Assembly: GCA_963932465.1 (NCBI GenBank)
Contig: OZ010788.1
Location: 672,784,484 to 672,848,483, forward strand
From: Maratus speciosus
Taxonomy: Eukaryota > Arthropoda > Arachnida > Araneae > Salticidae
Length of the DNA: 64,000 nt
Direction of reading: 5' to 3'
Part shown: piece by piece, positions 35,926 to 47,436 of the stretch
Numbering within the stretch: position 1 is the first letter of the stretch
Layout: each line of letters opens with the position of its first letter
Made by a program: the position numbers and the translations under genes
Notes under the pieces: generated by a model
What the model was told of the DNA's origin: nothing
The model's database searches: none
Seen by the model: only the letters and a program-made list of their open reading frames with translations

Positions 35926-36374
35926 TGAGCGCAGTATGTTTAACCCAGAGAGAAAACGTCTGAGAACCGCTAAGCACGAAGATTTAGGGACAGATTTAGT
36001 CTTTGCTCATTTTATTCAAACAAGATAGATCTCAGAATACTGAAAGAGACACTTGAAAAAAAGATGCCTGATTTTTCCCCCCCAAAAAACAATATATTTT
36101 TTACCTGCTTTTTATCCTAATGGATGCAACCTACTAGAAGTTTAACAGGAAATCGAAATAAAATTTGACGACGTAGAAAATATTTGTGAGTTTTGTTCTT
36201 TTTTTTACGATTCTTTTAGCGCGAAATTCTTCCTACACGAAAACAAAATTCGAACCACTCAATTCCGTGTTAAACGTATTTCACTGTACATCAATTTTAA
36301 TATTTTTGAAATAGTAATACACAGACAGACAGAAAAACCGAATTCATAAACACCTTTCAGCTGTTTTCTTAGTA

Positions 36375-36978
36375 CAGTAGACCTCGATTATCCGAAATAA
36401 TTGGGACCGATCCTCTTTCGGAAAATCGAAATTTTCGGATAATCGAGAATGCTTTAATTTTAAGATGAAGGAGAAATATATGCAATATTTCTTATTATGG
36501 TAACAAGGGCTTAATAAAAATAAAGCAATAACAAAATAGAAACAAGAATAAATTGCCTTGATTTTAATTTTGAAATTAAATACCTTTTACATCTATCAAA
36601 AGTGTTTGAAAAAATGTTTTGTTTGTCGCAGTTTCGATTGCCTTTGCTTTGACGGAGTCTATCACGGAGTTTTTTAATATTATTAGTTCACCAGTTTCAC
36701 AGTCTTTCTGCTGCTCCAGCCATGCTAAACCTTTTGCAAAAGCTTCAGAATTGCTAATTTGTTCGGTTTTTTTGATCGAGTACGCAGATTACGGGAACTC
36801 AAGTTAAATTCAACGGAAGTCTAAGAAAGGGGATCGAAAATGTACTTATATGTACTCGTAGTTCGGGAAGGACCGTTTAAACACAAAGAATATGATTGTA
36901 AAAAAAAAAAAAAAAAAAAAAAGGCTTTAAAAATGGATTTCGATTAACCGGGAGTTTCGGATAAAAGAGGTGTTGTTG
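36375..36978 (-). mobile_element. pogo/Tigger-like MITE family P, copy 1
   Basis: 604 bp between TA (36373-36374, 36979-36980). One end is CAGTAGACCTCGATTATCCG; the other, read inward, carries CCGAAACTCCCGGTTAATCG. In minus orientation the interior encodes a transposase C-terminal relic related to 45102-45252. A poly-A run lies at 36900-36922. The same family occurs at 44867 and 59406. Confidence 0.85.
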
Positions 36979-36980
36979 TA

Positions 36981-38185
36981 GTTCAAAAGAAAAAATATGT
37001 ATCTGTTCCTCGAAAATACATGTTGCCAGGAAATGAAATAACATTAAAAGTTCTTCCGTTGCATTTTAAATTGCTAAAAGATAAGTTATGAGACTTATTA
37101 AGTATTTCCATCTTTATAAAAACATTTCACGTAAATTAGATATTCGTTAAACTGTTTTTTAATTTAGTTGGAAAGTTGTTTCTTCAAATCATTAAATGAA
37201 AATAAATACTAAGAATTAACTCTACAATAATAACTTCATAACGTTGCTTGCATATTTGATTTATAAGAGGGAACGATAAAGAAAACGTCTCTTGGGCGAA
37301 TTGATTATTAAACATCATTATGATCGAAGATTACTTTTCGGAATAAACAAATTTTTACTCTCTATGGAATAGAATAAAAAACATTAAAAAACAATCGAAA
37401 ACTTCTTTAGTTTCTATAAATATTCTATTATTCCTTAGAAGTTTTGTAATTTGATCACGAATGGGGTATTGTTATTTGCAGATGAAGATTTAAGTTTATG
37501 AATTAAAATTCAGATTATCTCCCTAAAGCAATGCGGTCAATGAATCTAATTTTATTTAATTGAAATGTTGAATGCATGAATAATTAAGCGTATAGTGTCT
37601 ACAAATAAACATCCTAGGCTAAATATAAACAGTCTAAAAACAAACTTAATATAGACAAAACATAAATATAGCAGACGTAAAAATAAATATTAAAAGATGT
37701 TTATTAAACAATTTCTTTAACTAAGTAGAAAACAGTTTCTTCAAATTATTAAATTAAAATAAATAGAGAACTTCATAATATTATATGCATAACTTAATTT
37801 TTCAGAGAAAAAAACAATAAAGGTACGATTGGGTTTCTTGTGTGAATTTATCCTTAACATGGAAAATATATTTTCAGTTTAACACCAGATGGAATATAAA
37901 GAATAAAATTAAAGAACAATTGGATTTTTTTTTGTTTTAATAAATAAATTTTAATATTTATTAGAACTAACGCAATTAAATAAAAAGCTGCTATTTTTAT
38001 TTGAAGGTTAACTGTTAAAATTAATTAAAGATTACCCCTTAAGTATTGAGGATTTATTTATTCAATGTATTGAATGGATGAATAACATGCATATCATTCC
38101 TTAAAAATATTAAGGTTTTATTTATTTAATGTATTAAATCTATGAATAATATGCATATCATTCCTTGAAATAAATGTAAAAAAGA
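36981..38185. repeat. Repeat blocks A3 and B3
   Basis: A3 is 36981-37650 and B3 37651-38185. The junction near 37649 is the uninterrupted equivalent of the PLE insertion site. Confidence 0.8.
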
Positions 38186-38400
38186 GGGTAAGTGTGATCA
38201 CAGATCGCACAGAGGAGTTCGTTTAATATTCCTTTCAAAACACTTTATCCTTTTGCAAAGTCTGTTAGTTCGAAATTTCGGAACCAGGGGGCGCACTCTA
38301 TTCTAAACAAACCTCTATCTGAACGAAACTTCGTTTTACAACCTATCCGTAGATGTATTAGTCGAGGGGATCGGATCCACAGCATCTGAGATAGTTACAT
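38186..38400 (+). repeat. Dispersed repeat E, truncated copy
   Basis: Matches the first 210 bp of the repeat at 19691 (GTGTGATCACAGATCGCACA start) and stops abruptly where block C begins. Confidence 0.75.
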
Positions 38401-38404
38401 ACCC

Positions 38405-40410
38405 TTATTTCGCGTGCATTGAATATTTTAAAAATAGTTTCTTGAATTAAGTGGAAAATAGTTGCTTCAACTGGTTGAATTAAAATAAATACAGAACTTC
38501 ATATTATTAATTGCATGTCTGAATTTTTAAAACGTAGAAGCAATGGAGATAGAATTTGGACAGTTGGGAATATTTTTTAACATATATCATTATGATAGAA
38601 ATATATTTATATTCGAAAACAAAGTTTTACACTATAGGGATTAAAATGAAAAATTAAAGGACCATCGAAAACTTATTTAATTTATATATATATATATATA
38701 TATATATTCTTATTTCTTAGAAATTTTGCCATAAGTTAAGAACAGCATAATGCTAGTTAAGAATTAAGATTTAACATATTCACGCCGGCGTGCATCACTG
38801 GTGGGTCGCGCTCGACTGTCCCATCAGGCGGCGTGCATCACCGGTGGGTCACGCTTGACTGTTTCATAGAAGGCGTGTACAACAGGTGAGTCACATTCGA
38901 CTATGCTATAGACAACGGCGTGCACTACAGATGGGTCACACTTGAATATTCGAAAATTCAGTTGTAAAAACAATTCAATATTATAAACTTAATACATTCG
39001 CGATGGGAGATGAGAATTCTCATTTTCATTCGAAAAATGTCATTGACTAAGGGCGTGGCTTCTACCTTACAGAAATGCATTTATATCATGTTGTCCACAT
39101 TTCTTTACATTGTAAGATATTTCTTTACATTGTAAGATATTTTATATTAAATTCGTACATATGTAGTCAATAAAATCATGCCTCTAAGTAATTTGCTTAC
39201 TCCTTACGAACTTTCAGACATTCACAATTAACTCTGCTTCTTATAGTCAAGTTCAATTCAACAAATATGAAAGAGGCGGGTCGTTACATACAGTGTCTGA
39301 ATAAGCGACAGTACTGTGCCGCCAGATGAAGCGAAATATGGATTTGAGCGCCGGCTCACAGCGAAAAACATGAATATCGGCGCCGGCGTAAAGGTGTTAA
39401 TATTAATATTCAAATGGTGGACTATCTCTCTAAAGTAATATTATTAATGATGAAAGGAAATTTAAAAAGTTGATCTTGGTTACATATAATTTAATTGGAA
39501 AAAAATACTTTTTAACTATTAAAATAATTGTGTGTAATTAATAGAAATATTTTTACATACATCTCATTAATTAAAAACTAATTAACTAACTTCTGTTTAC
39601 ATTAAAATAATTACACATTTACATTAAAATTATTTAACTTACATTAAAGCATTTAAATTAAAATATATACGTGTAATTAAATAGTTACTCTGTAAAAGTT
39701 AATACCACATTTAATATTTATATAAAGGTCATCAAACAGTGTTAAACTGTTCACGTAAAATATATTTAAAATCATTAAAAAATATAATAAAAAAATCTGG
39801 TTCGAAATCTATTAAACCTGGATCAAATTAATTCACATATTACGGAATATTAGGTGGAGGTTGGCACGTATGAATAAGTCAAAGAAATTTTTTGGAAAAT
39901 AGTAGTGTAGAAATTCAAGGAACAATACAGGCTTGATATAATCCGTCTACTACTGCCATTTTTCTGTTTTGGCGCAGGCCAGTTTTCAGAGAGCAATGGA
40001 AAAGAAATTAATTATATTGATGTAAATAAATGGTTCAAAAAATCTTTCATATTGAAATAAAATAAAATAATAAATAAGCATCTCTTGTTAACCATGGCGT
40101 AATTTTCGACTGAAACTTTTATTTTATGTACTGTTTTCCGCTTTCTATATATGAATTACAACAAAAAGTACTCAACACACATTACACAATATAGTTTTTA
40201 AAATGACGTAATTTTCACCATCAAATGTTTTTTGCGCGTAATAATTTAATTATTTTAAAGTTTTTATGCCAATTGAAATATTATAATAATATATACCTCA
40301 ATTGAAAATACATTGTTTTGAAATATTATTCAGGCTTTTTACAATTTGCCAACAGTAAATAAAATGGGTTATTTCAAAATATGAATGAAATCTCAAACCT
40401 GATAATTAAA
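38405..40410. repeat. Block C, copy 2 (interrupted)
   Basis: Paralogue of 27940-29257, interrupted by the TTAA element at 38775-39396. It contains a (TA) run at 38681-38707. Confidence 0.8.
38775..39396. mobile_element. TTAA-flanked (piggyBac-like) non-autonomous element
   Basis: 622 bp between TTAA (38771-38774) and TTAA (39397-39400). The paralogue near 28272 has one TTAA and no insert. Ends are CATATTCACGCCGGCG and CGCCGGCGTAAAGGTG. The left part has four sub-repeats of 42-45 bp (starting near 38788, 38831, 38873 and 38918), each with GCGTGCATCAC.GGTGGGTC.C-like sequence. Related to the 227-bp MITE at 13095. Confidence 0.9.
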
Positions 40411-40419
40411 TTTTGAATT

Positions 40420-41360
40420 AAAATGTGTAAAAAAATAATTAAAAAAAATGCGTAAACAAAAAGTCAAAATTGTAAATCATTGGACATTGCACATCAGAAT
40501 GTAGTGACGTATAATGCTAGCAAAAGATGGTTAAATTGCTGACGCATAGTTTTTGGATCGCATAAAACTTGAGTAATTGAAATTGACCGATTTCAACATT
40601 AAATGGCGATTTAAAAACTGTCTTCCTTAGCATATTTATCCTGCATTTCCCAATAAAACTACCAGTTTTCATTTTTTTATGTGCACTAATTTAGCTAGGA
40701 TAAGAAAAATAAGTGAAAAAGTCACAATCGATTCAATTCCGACAGCGGCAAATTCGGTGTTAGTAACTTTTTCTTATATTGACAGATGAAAGTGTATTTG
40801 AAATTATTAAATTAATACATATCATAACCATATAACTCTTCCTATTAATATTCTGATGTGTCTAAACAGTTTTCCATTTAGCTCAATTCTTAAAGTTGTT
40901 GGCTTCTTCCCCTCTCCCTTGTATAAGCTCAACTAAAATCTAATGTTCAGTTTATATTAAAATCATTGCACACTTCACACAAATATTAGTTAGCTTACAT
41001 TAAAATTAAGAAACATATAATAAAGAACATAAAAGCAGATCTCAGATTAAATAGACCCTATACTGCGTTGTCAAGATTAGCTGAAACTCAACCTTTAAAA
41101 GTTTATTTTAATAAATCGAAAATTATCTTTCTTAGAAATAAATTGAAATAACTGTTAACAAAGATATATCTTGTAACGATGCACTGTCATACGATATCCA
41201 TGGAGTTTAGAAAGGTCTGCTGCATAATAAATGAAAGCTCGTTTTGTTGGAAATTTGAATACGCCAATCTGGCATCTCATTTGACGTACAACCTTTAAAT
41301 TACAATGATTTCTTCTAGACAATTCTCGAATAAGCGCAAAGAAAAATAATAACAACATTT
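40420..41360. other. No gene recognised
   Basis: AT-rich. A 67-codon minus-strand frame (41155-41358) has mildly protein-like composition but no family signature. Confidence 0.35.
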
Positions 41361-41364
41361 AAGT

Positions 41365-41407
41365 ACTCACTGATGACGGCCGTGTAATGGCTTAAAACGT
41401 TTTGGGT
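41365..41407 (+). ncRNA. Decayed hammerhead-like motif
   Basis: CTGATGA (41370-41376), extra C, stem II GGCC/GGCT (41378-41381/41389-41392) with 7-nt loop, TAAAAC where GAAAC is expected (one insertion and a lost G), palindromic AACGTT-type stem III. Stem I pairs ACTCA (41365-41369) with TGGGT (41403-41407). Recognisable layout, broken core. Confidence 0.45.
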
Positions 41408-42466
41408 TTGAAATGGTTTTTAATGTATTTTAACTAATTTTATATTATATGTACGCATCTGAAAGTAATTTTAGTACATTTATTTGTGCTTTTTCTATGA
41501 ATGCTAATTATTTAACTCAAGGTGATATAAACGCTCAAGAATATAGCACTAGAATTTTATCTTTCATTTATTAAAAGTTTTCCATCACAGTTAAGTATGC
41601 AGCTTTTAATGAGCACGCCGAACGCGTCTTCAAAGTTTAATCGTAGATGCTATTCTTGCTTTATAATTAGCACTCACGTTTGAGTCAGTTATGGCTGATA
41701 ATTATAAACAGTGATGTTCATAGAAATAAATAAAGTATCTCATTTGAGCCGATAAAACACAAATCAATGATTCATGTTGAATATTTCCCAAGGAAGAAAT
41801 GAGATTTTTCGGAATACAGATAGTTTCGGTAGATTTTCGGTTCGGCCGAATTTTTGGCAGTAATTTCGCCGAAAACAAAAACGAAACCCATTTTTCGGCC
41901 GATCTCTAATTAAAATATCTAGAGAAGCATATGTGTAAATAATTACGTAGATACTGAATAAAAACGAATATAACATTCGAATTTTATTTATGACTTTTTG
42001 TTTGTGAATGTACATTAGCATATATTAATCTAAAAAAATGTACATTAAACTAAGAAAACTATTACTCAGAAATATATTCTATTATTTTATCCATATTATT
42101 ACAACTATAATACCAATTGTGATGAAAAATATTAGAGTGAAAAAATGCTGATAAAACTAATCTAACTATGAAGCCCTTGGGACTAAAAATATGAAAAGAA
42201 ATATTATGAAATACACGTCCTGATAAAAATATTTTCAAAATGACAATGAAAAATATTTTACTGGTCTTTGAAATCACTTTGAAAAGTTCTCCTCCTTCGT
42301 TTGAGATTGAAAAAAGATAAGTTATTAATTTGCTAAATGCTACAAATGTAAGTAAGTACGAGTAATAAGCTTTAATTACGTCCACTAATAACCAAAACAT
42401 ATATAAAAAAATATTTATTTGCTTAAATGACTTTACTAAAAATACATTAAAAGTAAATTGAAAACC

Positions 42467-42513
42467 TACATTGACATGTTTTAATTCCTTCACTGAGTCG
42501 TCATAAGAATGGA
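42467..42513 (-). ncRNA. Mutated hammerhead, left terminal repeat
   Basis: Same positions as the motif at 44117 but with CTTATGA instead of CTGATGA, AAAAC instead of GAAAC, a weakened stem II and one stem I mismatch. Presumably inactive. Confidence 0.6.
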
Positions 42514-42701
42514 TAACAGAAATTACGAATACAATGCATATGAAAAATGGACAAAAAAACCATCGAATACAAACAAGTAAACAACAAACAAGTAAACATC
42601 TAACGCCCCCTACATTTTCTTTATCGCACCTGTTCCTTCTATGTCGCGACTCTGCAAGTTGTCCAACCATTCAATCCATATATTCGGGATGCGAAAAGAT
42701 A

Positions 42702-43075
42702 ACGTATCGTTACAAACCCCTGAACCTTTTAAATAAATTTCAATGGACTCTCTTATAAATAATTGTAAATAAAAATTAGACCTGTAGGTTATTCTACTCT
42801 CGTTAAAAAGCATGTTACTGTTCTCTATTTGATTCAACCGGGATAAAGCAGTATTACCCCCATTATACTTTATGTCCGCTATATGTTCTTTACATCTGAT
42901 ATTGAATTTTCTTTGGGTTATACCTATTTAATGATTTTTTATTCCCCCCTCCCTAATAAATGGACTTAACTTTTTAACGAGAGTAGATTAATCTACAGGT
43001 CTAATTTTTATTTACAATTATTTATAAGAGAATCTATTGAAAATTAATTAAAAAGTTCAGGGGTTTGTAACAAAG
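42702..43075. repeat. Nested palindrome inside the inverted pair
   Basis: Arms 42702-42813 and 42968-43073 pair (AAATAAAAATTAGACCTGTA with TACAGGTCTAATTTTTATTT; GAGAGTAGA-type segments near the apex), with a 150-bp spacer. Confidence 0.75.
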
Positions 43076-44116
43076 ACTTATAAGATACATAGACAGGCAA
43101 TTCCCATTCAAAAGCATGCGAAATCATGGCAGCCATCTGAAGTAAATTGAAACACCTGAACCGCGAGGTTTGCACGTCAACTGTGGTTATTTACCATTAA
43201 GTGCTATGGCTAGAATGAGCTTAAAAAATAATTTTTATCAATATATATGAAGTTTATAGCATATTTTTTACATGAAGCTATTTTTTATATCTAAATATGT
43301 GTTATAAATATTGAATTTTCAGAAATAAAGTTAAATAAGGCGATTTATTAATAATTTTATGGATGGTAAGTCTGAAAAAGAGTATCTAATTTTAACATGC
43401 CTTATAAACCAAAATAAAGGCGAAATTTATATGGAAACAGATTGATAAAGATTATAATTCCACCTTTTTTTAAGTTTGATTTACAAAAGTAACTGGTAGA
43501 GAAGTTTAGATTAAAGGTAACATCTGTAACATGATATAGTAATTTACAAAATTTTAAATTATTTGTAAAGAAATCTACGTTTTTTTAATCTAATTTTTTA
43601 TGCAAAAAAGGTAATTAAAAAAGTGCATATTAACGAAAGTAACACGATATTTTTATCCTTGGAGGATGTTTATTGAAATACTTACTTGCTATACGAAAAA
43701 AACAAAAAAAACTGATGAATAATAAGGTACTTTTTTTTTTAAAAAAAAAAGGGCATAAATCTAATAGGGTAGACTTATACTTAATGATCCGCAATGAAAA
43801 AATACGCTGATAAAAGCATTTTCTTAGGTAAATTAAAATATAAAACATATATACTGCCGTACAACAGCTGTGATCAAAAATCCTCAGTTAAACTGACAGT
43901 TTGCCGTCTATGTATCTTAAAAGTCTTTGGTTTGTAACGATACGTTCTCTTTTCGCATCTCGAATATATGGTATGAATGGTTGGACAACTTGTGGAGTCG
44001 AGGCATAGAGGGAACACGTGCGATATCGAAAATGTAGGGGACGTTTTATGTTTACTTGTTTGTATTCGATGATTGTTTTCCATTTTCCATGTGCATTGTA
44101 TTTGTAATTTCTGTCA

Positions 44117-44163
44117 TACATTCTGATGACGACTCAGTGAAGGAGTTGAAACATGTCAATGTA
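44117..44163 (+). ncRNA. Hammerhead ribozyme, complete core
   Basis: Stem I TACATT (44117-44122) pairs perfectly with AATGTA (44158-44163). Core CTGATGA 44123-44129, one extra C, stem II GACTC/GAGTT (44131-44135/44143-44147) with loop AGTGAAG, GAAAC 44148-44152, self-complementary stem III ACATGT (44151-44156), GUC with predicted cleavage after C44157. Every catalytic-core segment matches the hammerhead consensus apart from the extra nucleotide before stem II, which recurs in the other motifs here. The 3-bp palindromic stem III suggests action as a dimer, as reported for PLE ribozymes. Confidence 0.8.
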
Positions 44164-44368
44164 GGTTTTTAATTTACTTTTAATGTGTTTTTAGTAACAT
44201 CTTTTAAGCAAATAAATATTTTAATATATGTTTTACGAAATGCTTCCATCTTTATAAAAATATTGCACATTTATCGGGTATTTCTTTAAACAGTTTCTTT
44301 AATTAAGAGGGAAATAGTTTCTTCAAATGATTAAAGTGAATGCAGAGTTTTATAATATTAATTGTACA

Positions 44369-44634
44369 CAGGGTGTTCCGAAATTCGACTGACAAATTCA
44401 GAAAGGTGATAGAAGGCGTCAAGAGAATGAAAAATTGTCATAGAACATGGAGTCGCAAGTTAGCTATTTAGTCACAAATAAAGGGTGTTTATTCCTAAGT
44501 GAACTTGGGTTGAAGGTCATAATTTTGAGAAAAATAAAACATTATGAAAATGCAACGATCTATAGTATGTTTCCATCCTCTATAACCCTTCTATCACCAC
44601 TCTTAATGTGTCGGTTGAATTTTGGAACACCCTG
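44369..44634. mobile_element. MITE, 266 bp
   Basis: Ends CAGGGTGTTCCGAAATTCGA (44370 on) and TTGAATTTTGGAACACCCTG form a terminal inverted repeat of about 50 bp that also pairs GTGATAGAAGG with CCTTCTATCAC. Inserted in a degenerate A/B-type unit. The ends resemble those of the foldbacks at 31852 and 47484. Confidence 0.8.
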
Positions 44635-44866
44635 TATTTTAATTTCATTGCTATACAATAGGTTTATTTATTTATTTATTTTATTTTTATTTTTTTTTTA
44701 CATTAGAACCTTTGTATTAATATTCATAATTATTTTTACATTTATTTTGAATTTGTACAAATTGCTTACTCATATCCATTTAAAACAAAAGAACAAAAAA
44801 TAAATTACATTATGAATATATCACCTGAAGATATAATCTCAAGGAACTTTCTTAGATATTCTATTA

Positions 44867-45493
44867 CAGTAGAACCTCTTTTATCCGAAACTCCCGGTTA
44901 ACCGAAATCCATTTTTCAAGCTTTTTTTTAGTATAACATTCCTTGTGTGCAAAATCCATTTTTAACTAACATATTCCTTGTGTGCATGCGGTCCTTTCCG
45001 AACTACGTGTACATATAAATTCTTTCTATCCCCTGTCTTAGAGTTCCTTTGAATTTAACTTGAGCTCCCTTAAGCTGCGGAGTGGAACGAATAAAAACCA
45101 ATGAGCAATTCTGAAGCTTTTGAATGTTTTGCAAAAGGTTTGGCATGGCTGGAGCAGCAGAAAGACTGTGATACGGGTGAACTAATAATATTAAAAAAAC
45201 TCCGTGATAGAGCTTTAAAGCAAAGTCTATGGAAACTACGACAAACAAAACATTGTTTAAAACCCTTGTGAAATATGTAAAAGGTACTTAATTTCAAAAT
45301 TAAAATTCAGGTAATTGATCCTTGTTTCTATTTTGCTATTGTTTTATTTTTATTAAGCACTTGTTAGCACGATAAGAAATAGTGCATATATTTCTCCTTA
45401 AACTTAAAATTGAAGCATTCTCGATTATCGGAAAATTTCGATTTCCCGAAAGAGGGTCGGTCCTGATTACTACGGATAATCGAGGTTCTATTG
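44867..45493 (+). mobile_element. pogo/Tigger-like MITE family P, copy 2
   Basis: 627 bp between TA (44865-44866, 45494-45495); ends CAGTAGAACCTCTTTTATCC and GGATAATCGAGGTTCTATTG. Confidence 0.9.
45102..45252 (+). pseudogene. pogo-type transposase C-terminal relic
   Basis: About 50 codons read SNSEAFECFAKGLAWLEQQK, then a DTGELIILKKLRDRA stretch. This resembles the C-terminal 'al..f..gl.WlEqq' region of jerky/Tigger transposases (recalled). Counterparts lie in the copies at 36375 (minus) and 59406, so the family derives from one internally deleted autonomous element. Confidence 0.6.
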
Positions 45494-45639
45494 TATTTCC
45501 ATCCAATAAACCATAAAATCCTTGGGAATATGTATCTGAAAAGAAATTCTAAAAAAAATATAAAGAGAAAATTTCTGTGCGAAAGCTCTATAAAATCGTT
45601 CTAAATTACGATTTCTGTGGAATCTCAGGCGTCAGTTTG

Positions 45640-45900
45640 CCCAGGTATTATAATCTTTTTTACTGCCACTGATAGGAGGTTGTCTAGGTTGTCACAATAT
45701 GGCAAAAACAAAGGACCGACTGTCGCCGAAGTAAACTTCCACCAGTAAAAATGAATATCTGTTTTTCTCATTATTTTTGACTGAAATTTTAAATTAATAA
45801 GGCGTTTAAATAAGAAGAAATTTTCTATTTAAATTTACTGGTGGAATTTCACCCCTGCGAAAGCGGTTACAGTTGAAGCTTCACTGTTTTAAGATATGTG
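45640..45900. repeat. Palindromic dispersed repeat S, copy 1
   Basis: Contains AAACTTCCACCAGTAAA and its inverse TTTACTGGTGGAA, and ends CGAAAGCGGTTACAGTTGAA. The inverted relative is at 51140-51600. Confidence 0.6.
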
Positions 45901-46400
45901 AGTTCTTCTTTATTAATAGTTCCATGAGTTCAAACGACACCAATTTACGATGTTTTAAATTCTTTTTTAAATGTCCGAGTTGGAGCTGATTTTTGATTAT
46001 TTAAATTATTTAAATTATTTATAACATTAATTATGATTTAAATTATTTATGACATCACAGAAAACAGCAACTTTTATATATTTTAAAACTTAAATGAAAA
46101 GTCAAATGACATTATATTGTTTTATTTACATTAAAATAAATTCATGAATATGTATAGTGATTTTCTAATTTAAGGAATAATTGCGCAAAAAATAATTACC
46201 GTTTTTCGCAATAAAAGAATAATTAAATTAATGGAACTTCAAATTAAAATAATGTTATAAAAGTCTATTGAAACATAAAATACCTTATGTTTAATACGCA
46301 TAACTTATAAGTTATATGTATAAAGAAACATAAAAAGCTTAGTACTTTGTTTAACTATTTATATCCATATTATTCTAATGGTAGTTCTCTTAAGATTAAC
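45901..46400. other. No gene recognised
   Basis: AT-rich DNA without recognisable features. Confidence 0.4.
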
Positions 46401-46404
46401 AAGT

Positions 46405-46850
46405 TGGAAGTTGCACGTCAAATGTGGCAAATGAAGTTCGCTCGTACTATAAGTAGTTTTATAAATATTTTTTGCATCCCATAGTGTACTCAATGTATAT
46501 TTTAGTGCACTTCATAAGTATATATCCATTTCATTCTGTTCGAAAGACTGTAACTGTAACATCATTAAAATGCACTGAAATTTTTTTTTTCATTGGCTAA
46601 TTATTCCCCCCATTGGCTGTCCTGTAACGGAAAACTTTTGACTGTCCCTGCCATTAAACTATGCATCCGATTTTCATAAAATTTGAAATGACTCGACAAA
46701 ATTTTTCGAAAATTATATATTTAAAATTTCAGACCATTCGGTTGGGTAGTTTTTGCTCAGTTATATGCGGATGGACGGACAGACAGACAGACGGCCCGAA
46801 CAACGACTATAGGAGCTACGTATTTATATAATTACGAACGCACCTAAAAG
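46405..46850 (+). repeat. Dispersed repeat R1, copy 4
   Basis: Starts GTTGGAAGTTGCACGTCAAA, includes TTTTGACTGTCCCTGCCATT and ends TATAATTACGAACGCACCTA. Confidence 0.75.
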
Positions 46851-47436
46851 CTGATAAAATTTGAAAAAATCAATTTTATTAGTTGAAATAAAATAGATTT
46901 TGCCGGATTTTAAAATCTCCTTCAGATAGTTCTAAATACATTTAAATAAATAGACATTTTTCATTTATAAAGTTAACTTACTTTAAACTATTTACATAAA
47001 GATATACATGAATGATTACATATATCATGCATAAAAACGAATACCACATTTAACTTTTATGCATAACTCATCATTTGGGAATATTCATGGAAAATTATAC
47101 ATACATAAAAGAGATTTATACATATTTTATCATTTAAATTCATATTATTTCAATCATACATCCCTTGAGAATAAAAATAAAAATAAAATAAGATAAGGGC
47201 TAAAGAATTCTTATAAAATTTTAAAAGAGTTCAAAGGAAGAATATTTTACCAGACTATAAAATCGCTTTTAAAAGTTTTTTTCGCTGCGTTTCAAATGAA
47301 TAAAAAGAGAAGTTATGAAACGTCTAAAATGCTCCTGATTTTAAAATATCCTTTCACGTCTATTGAAAAACTATTTAAAAAGTTTCTTTTATTAAGTGGA
47401 AAACAGTGTTTTTTAATGCTTAAATTAAAATAAATA

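Larger units (their letters stand above)
35471..36286 (+). mobile_element. pogo/Tigger-like element with transposase relic
   Basis: 816 bp with ends CAGTGAAATACGTTTAACAC and GTGTTAAACGTATTTCACTG, flanked by TA (35469-35470, 36287-36288). The paralogous site near 13785 lacks it. Contains the N-terminal transposase relic at 35751 and a 38-T run (35685-35722). Confidence 0.9.
29270..36372. repeat. Segmental repeat block D, copy II (interrupted)
   Basis: Paralogue of 11100-14060, split by a 4178-bp element at 30087-34264 and an 816-bp element at 35471-36286. Removing these leaves the copy I order intact. Confidence 0.8.
42394..44234. mobile_element. Inverted pair of PLE-type terminal repeats
   Basis: Left repeat 42394-42715 (minus) and right repeat 43918-44234 (plus) are inverted copies with outer ends AAAACATATATA / TATATGTTTT. 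Each contains, in order toward the outside, TTTGTAACGATACGTT, GAATGGTTGGACAACTTG, TTTACTTGTTTGTATTCGAT and a hammerhead motif. In the intact PLE at 15217 the tails also point outward, so this is best read as a PLE that lost its coding interior, or a non-autonomous relative. No RT motifs lie between the repeats. Confidence 0.6.

Noticed and set aside
42062..42670. 202-codon minus-strand open frame
   Set aside because: Composition follows the AT bias, and it runs across the terminal repeat and ribozyme into unrelated host repeat. No domain.
42480..44165. A duplicated signal-peptide-like first exon (frame ..CIVFVISVIHS.DDSVKELKHVNV followed by GT), with mostly silent differences between the two copies
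   Set aside because: The conserved segment coincides with hammerhead stems and core, which explains the conservation better. The left copy lacks an in-frame Met and no downstream exons are visible.
44826..44860. CTGAAGATATAATCTC as a hammerhead 5' half
   Set aside because: No paired stem II and no GAAAC downstream.
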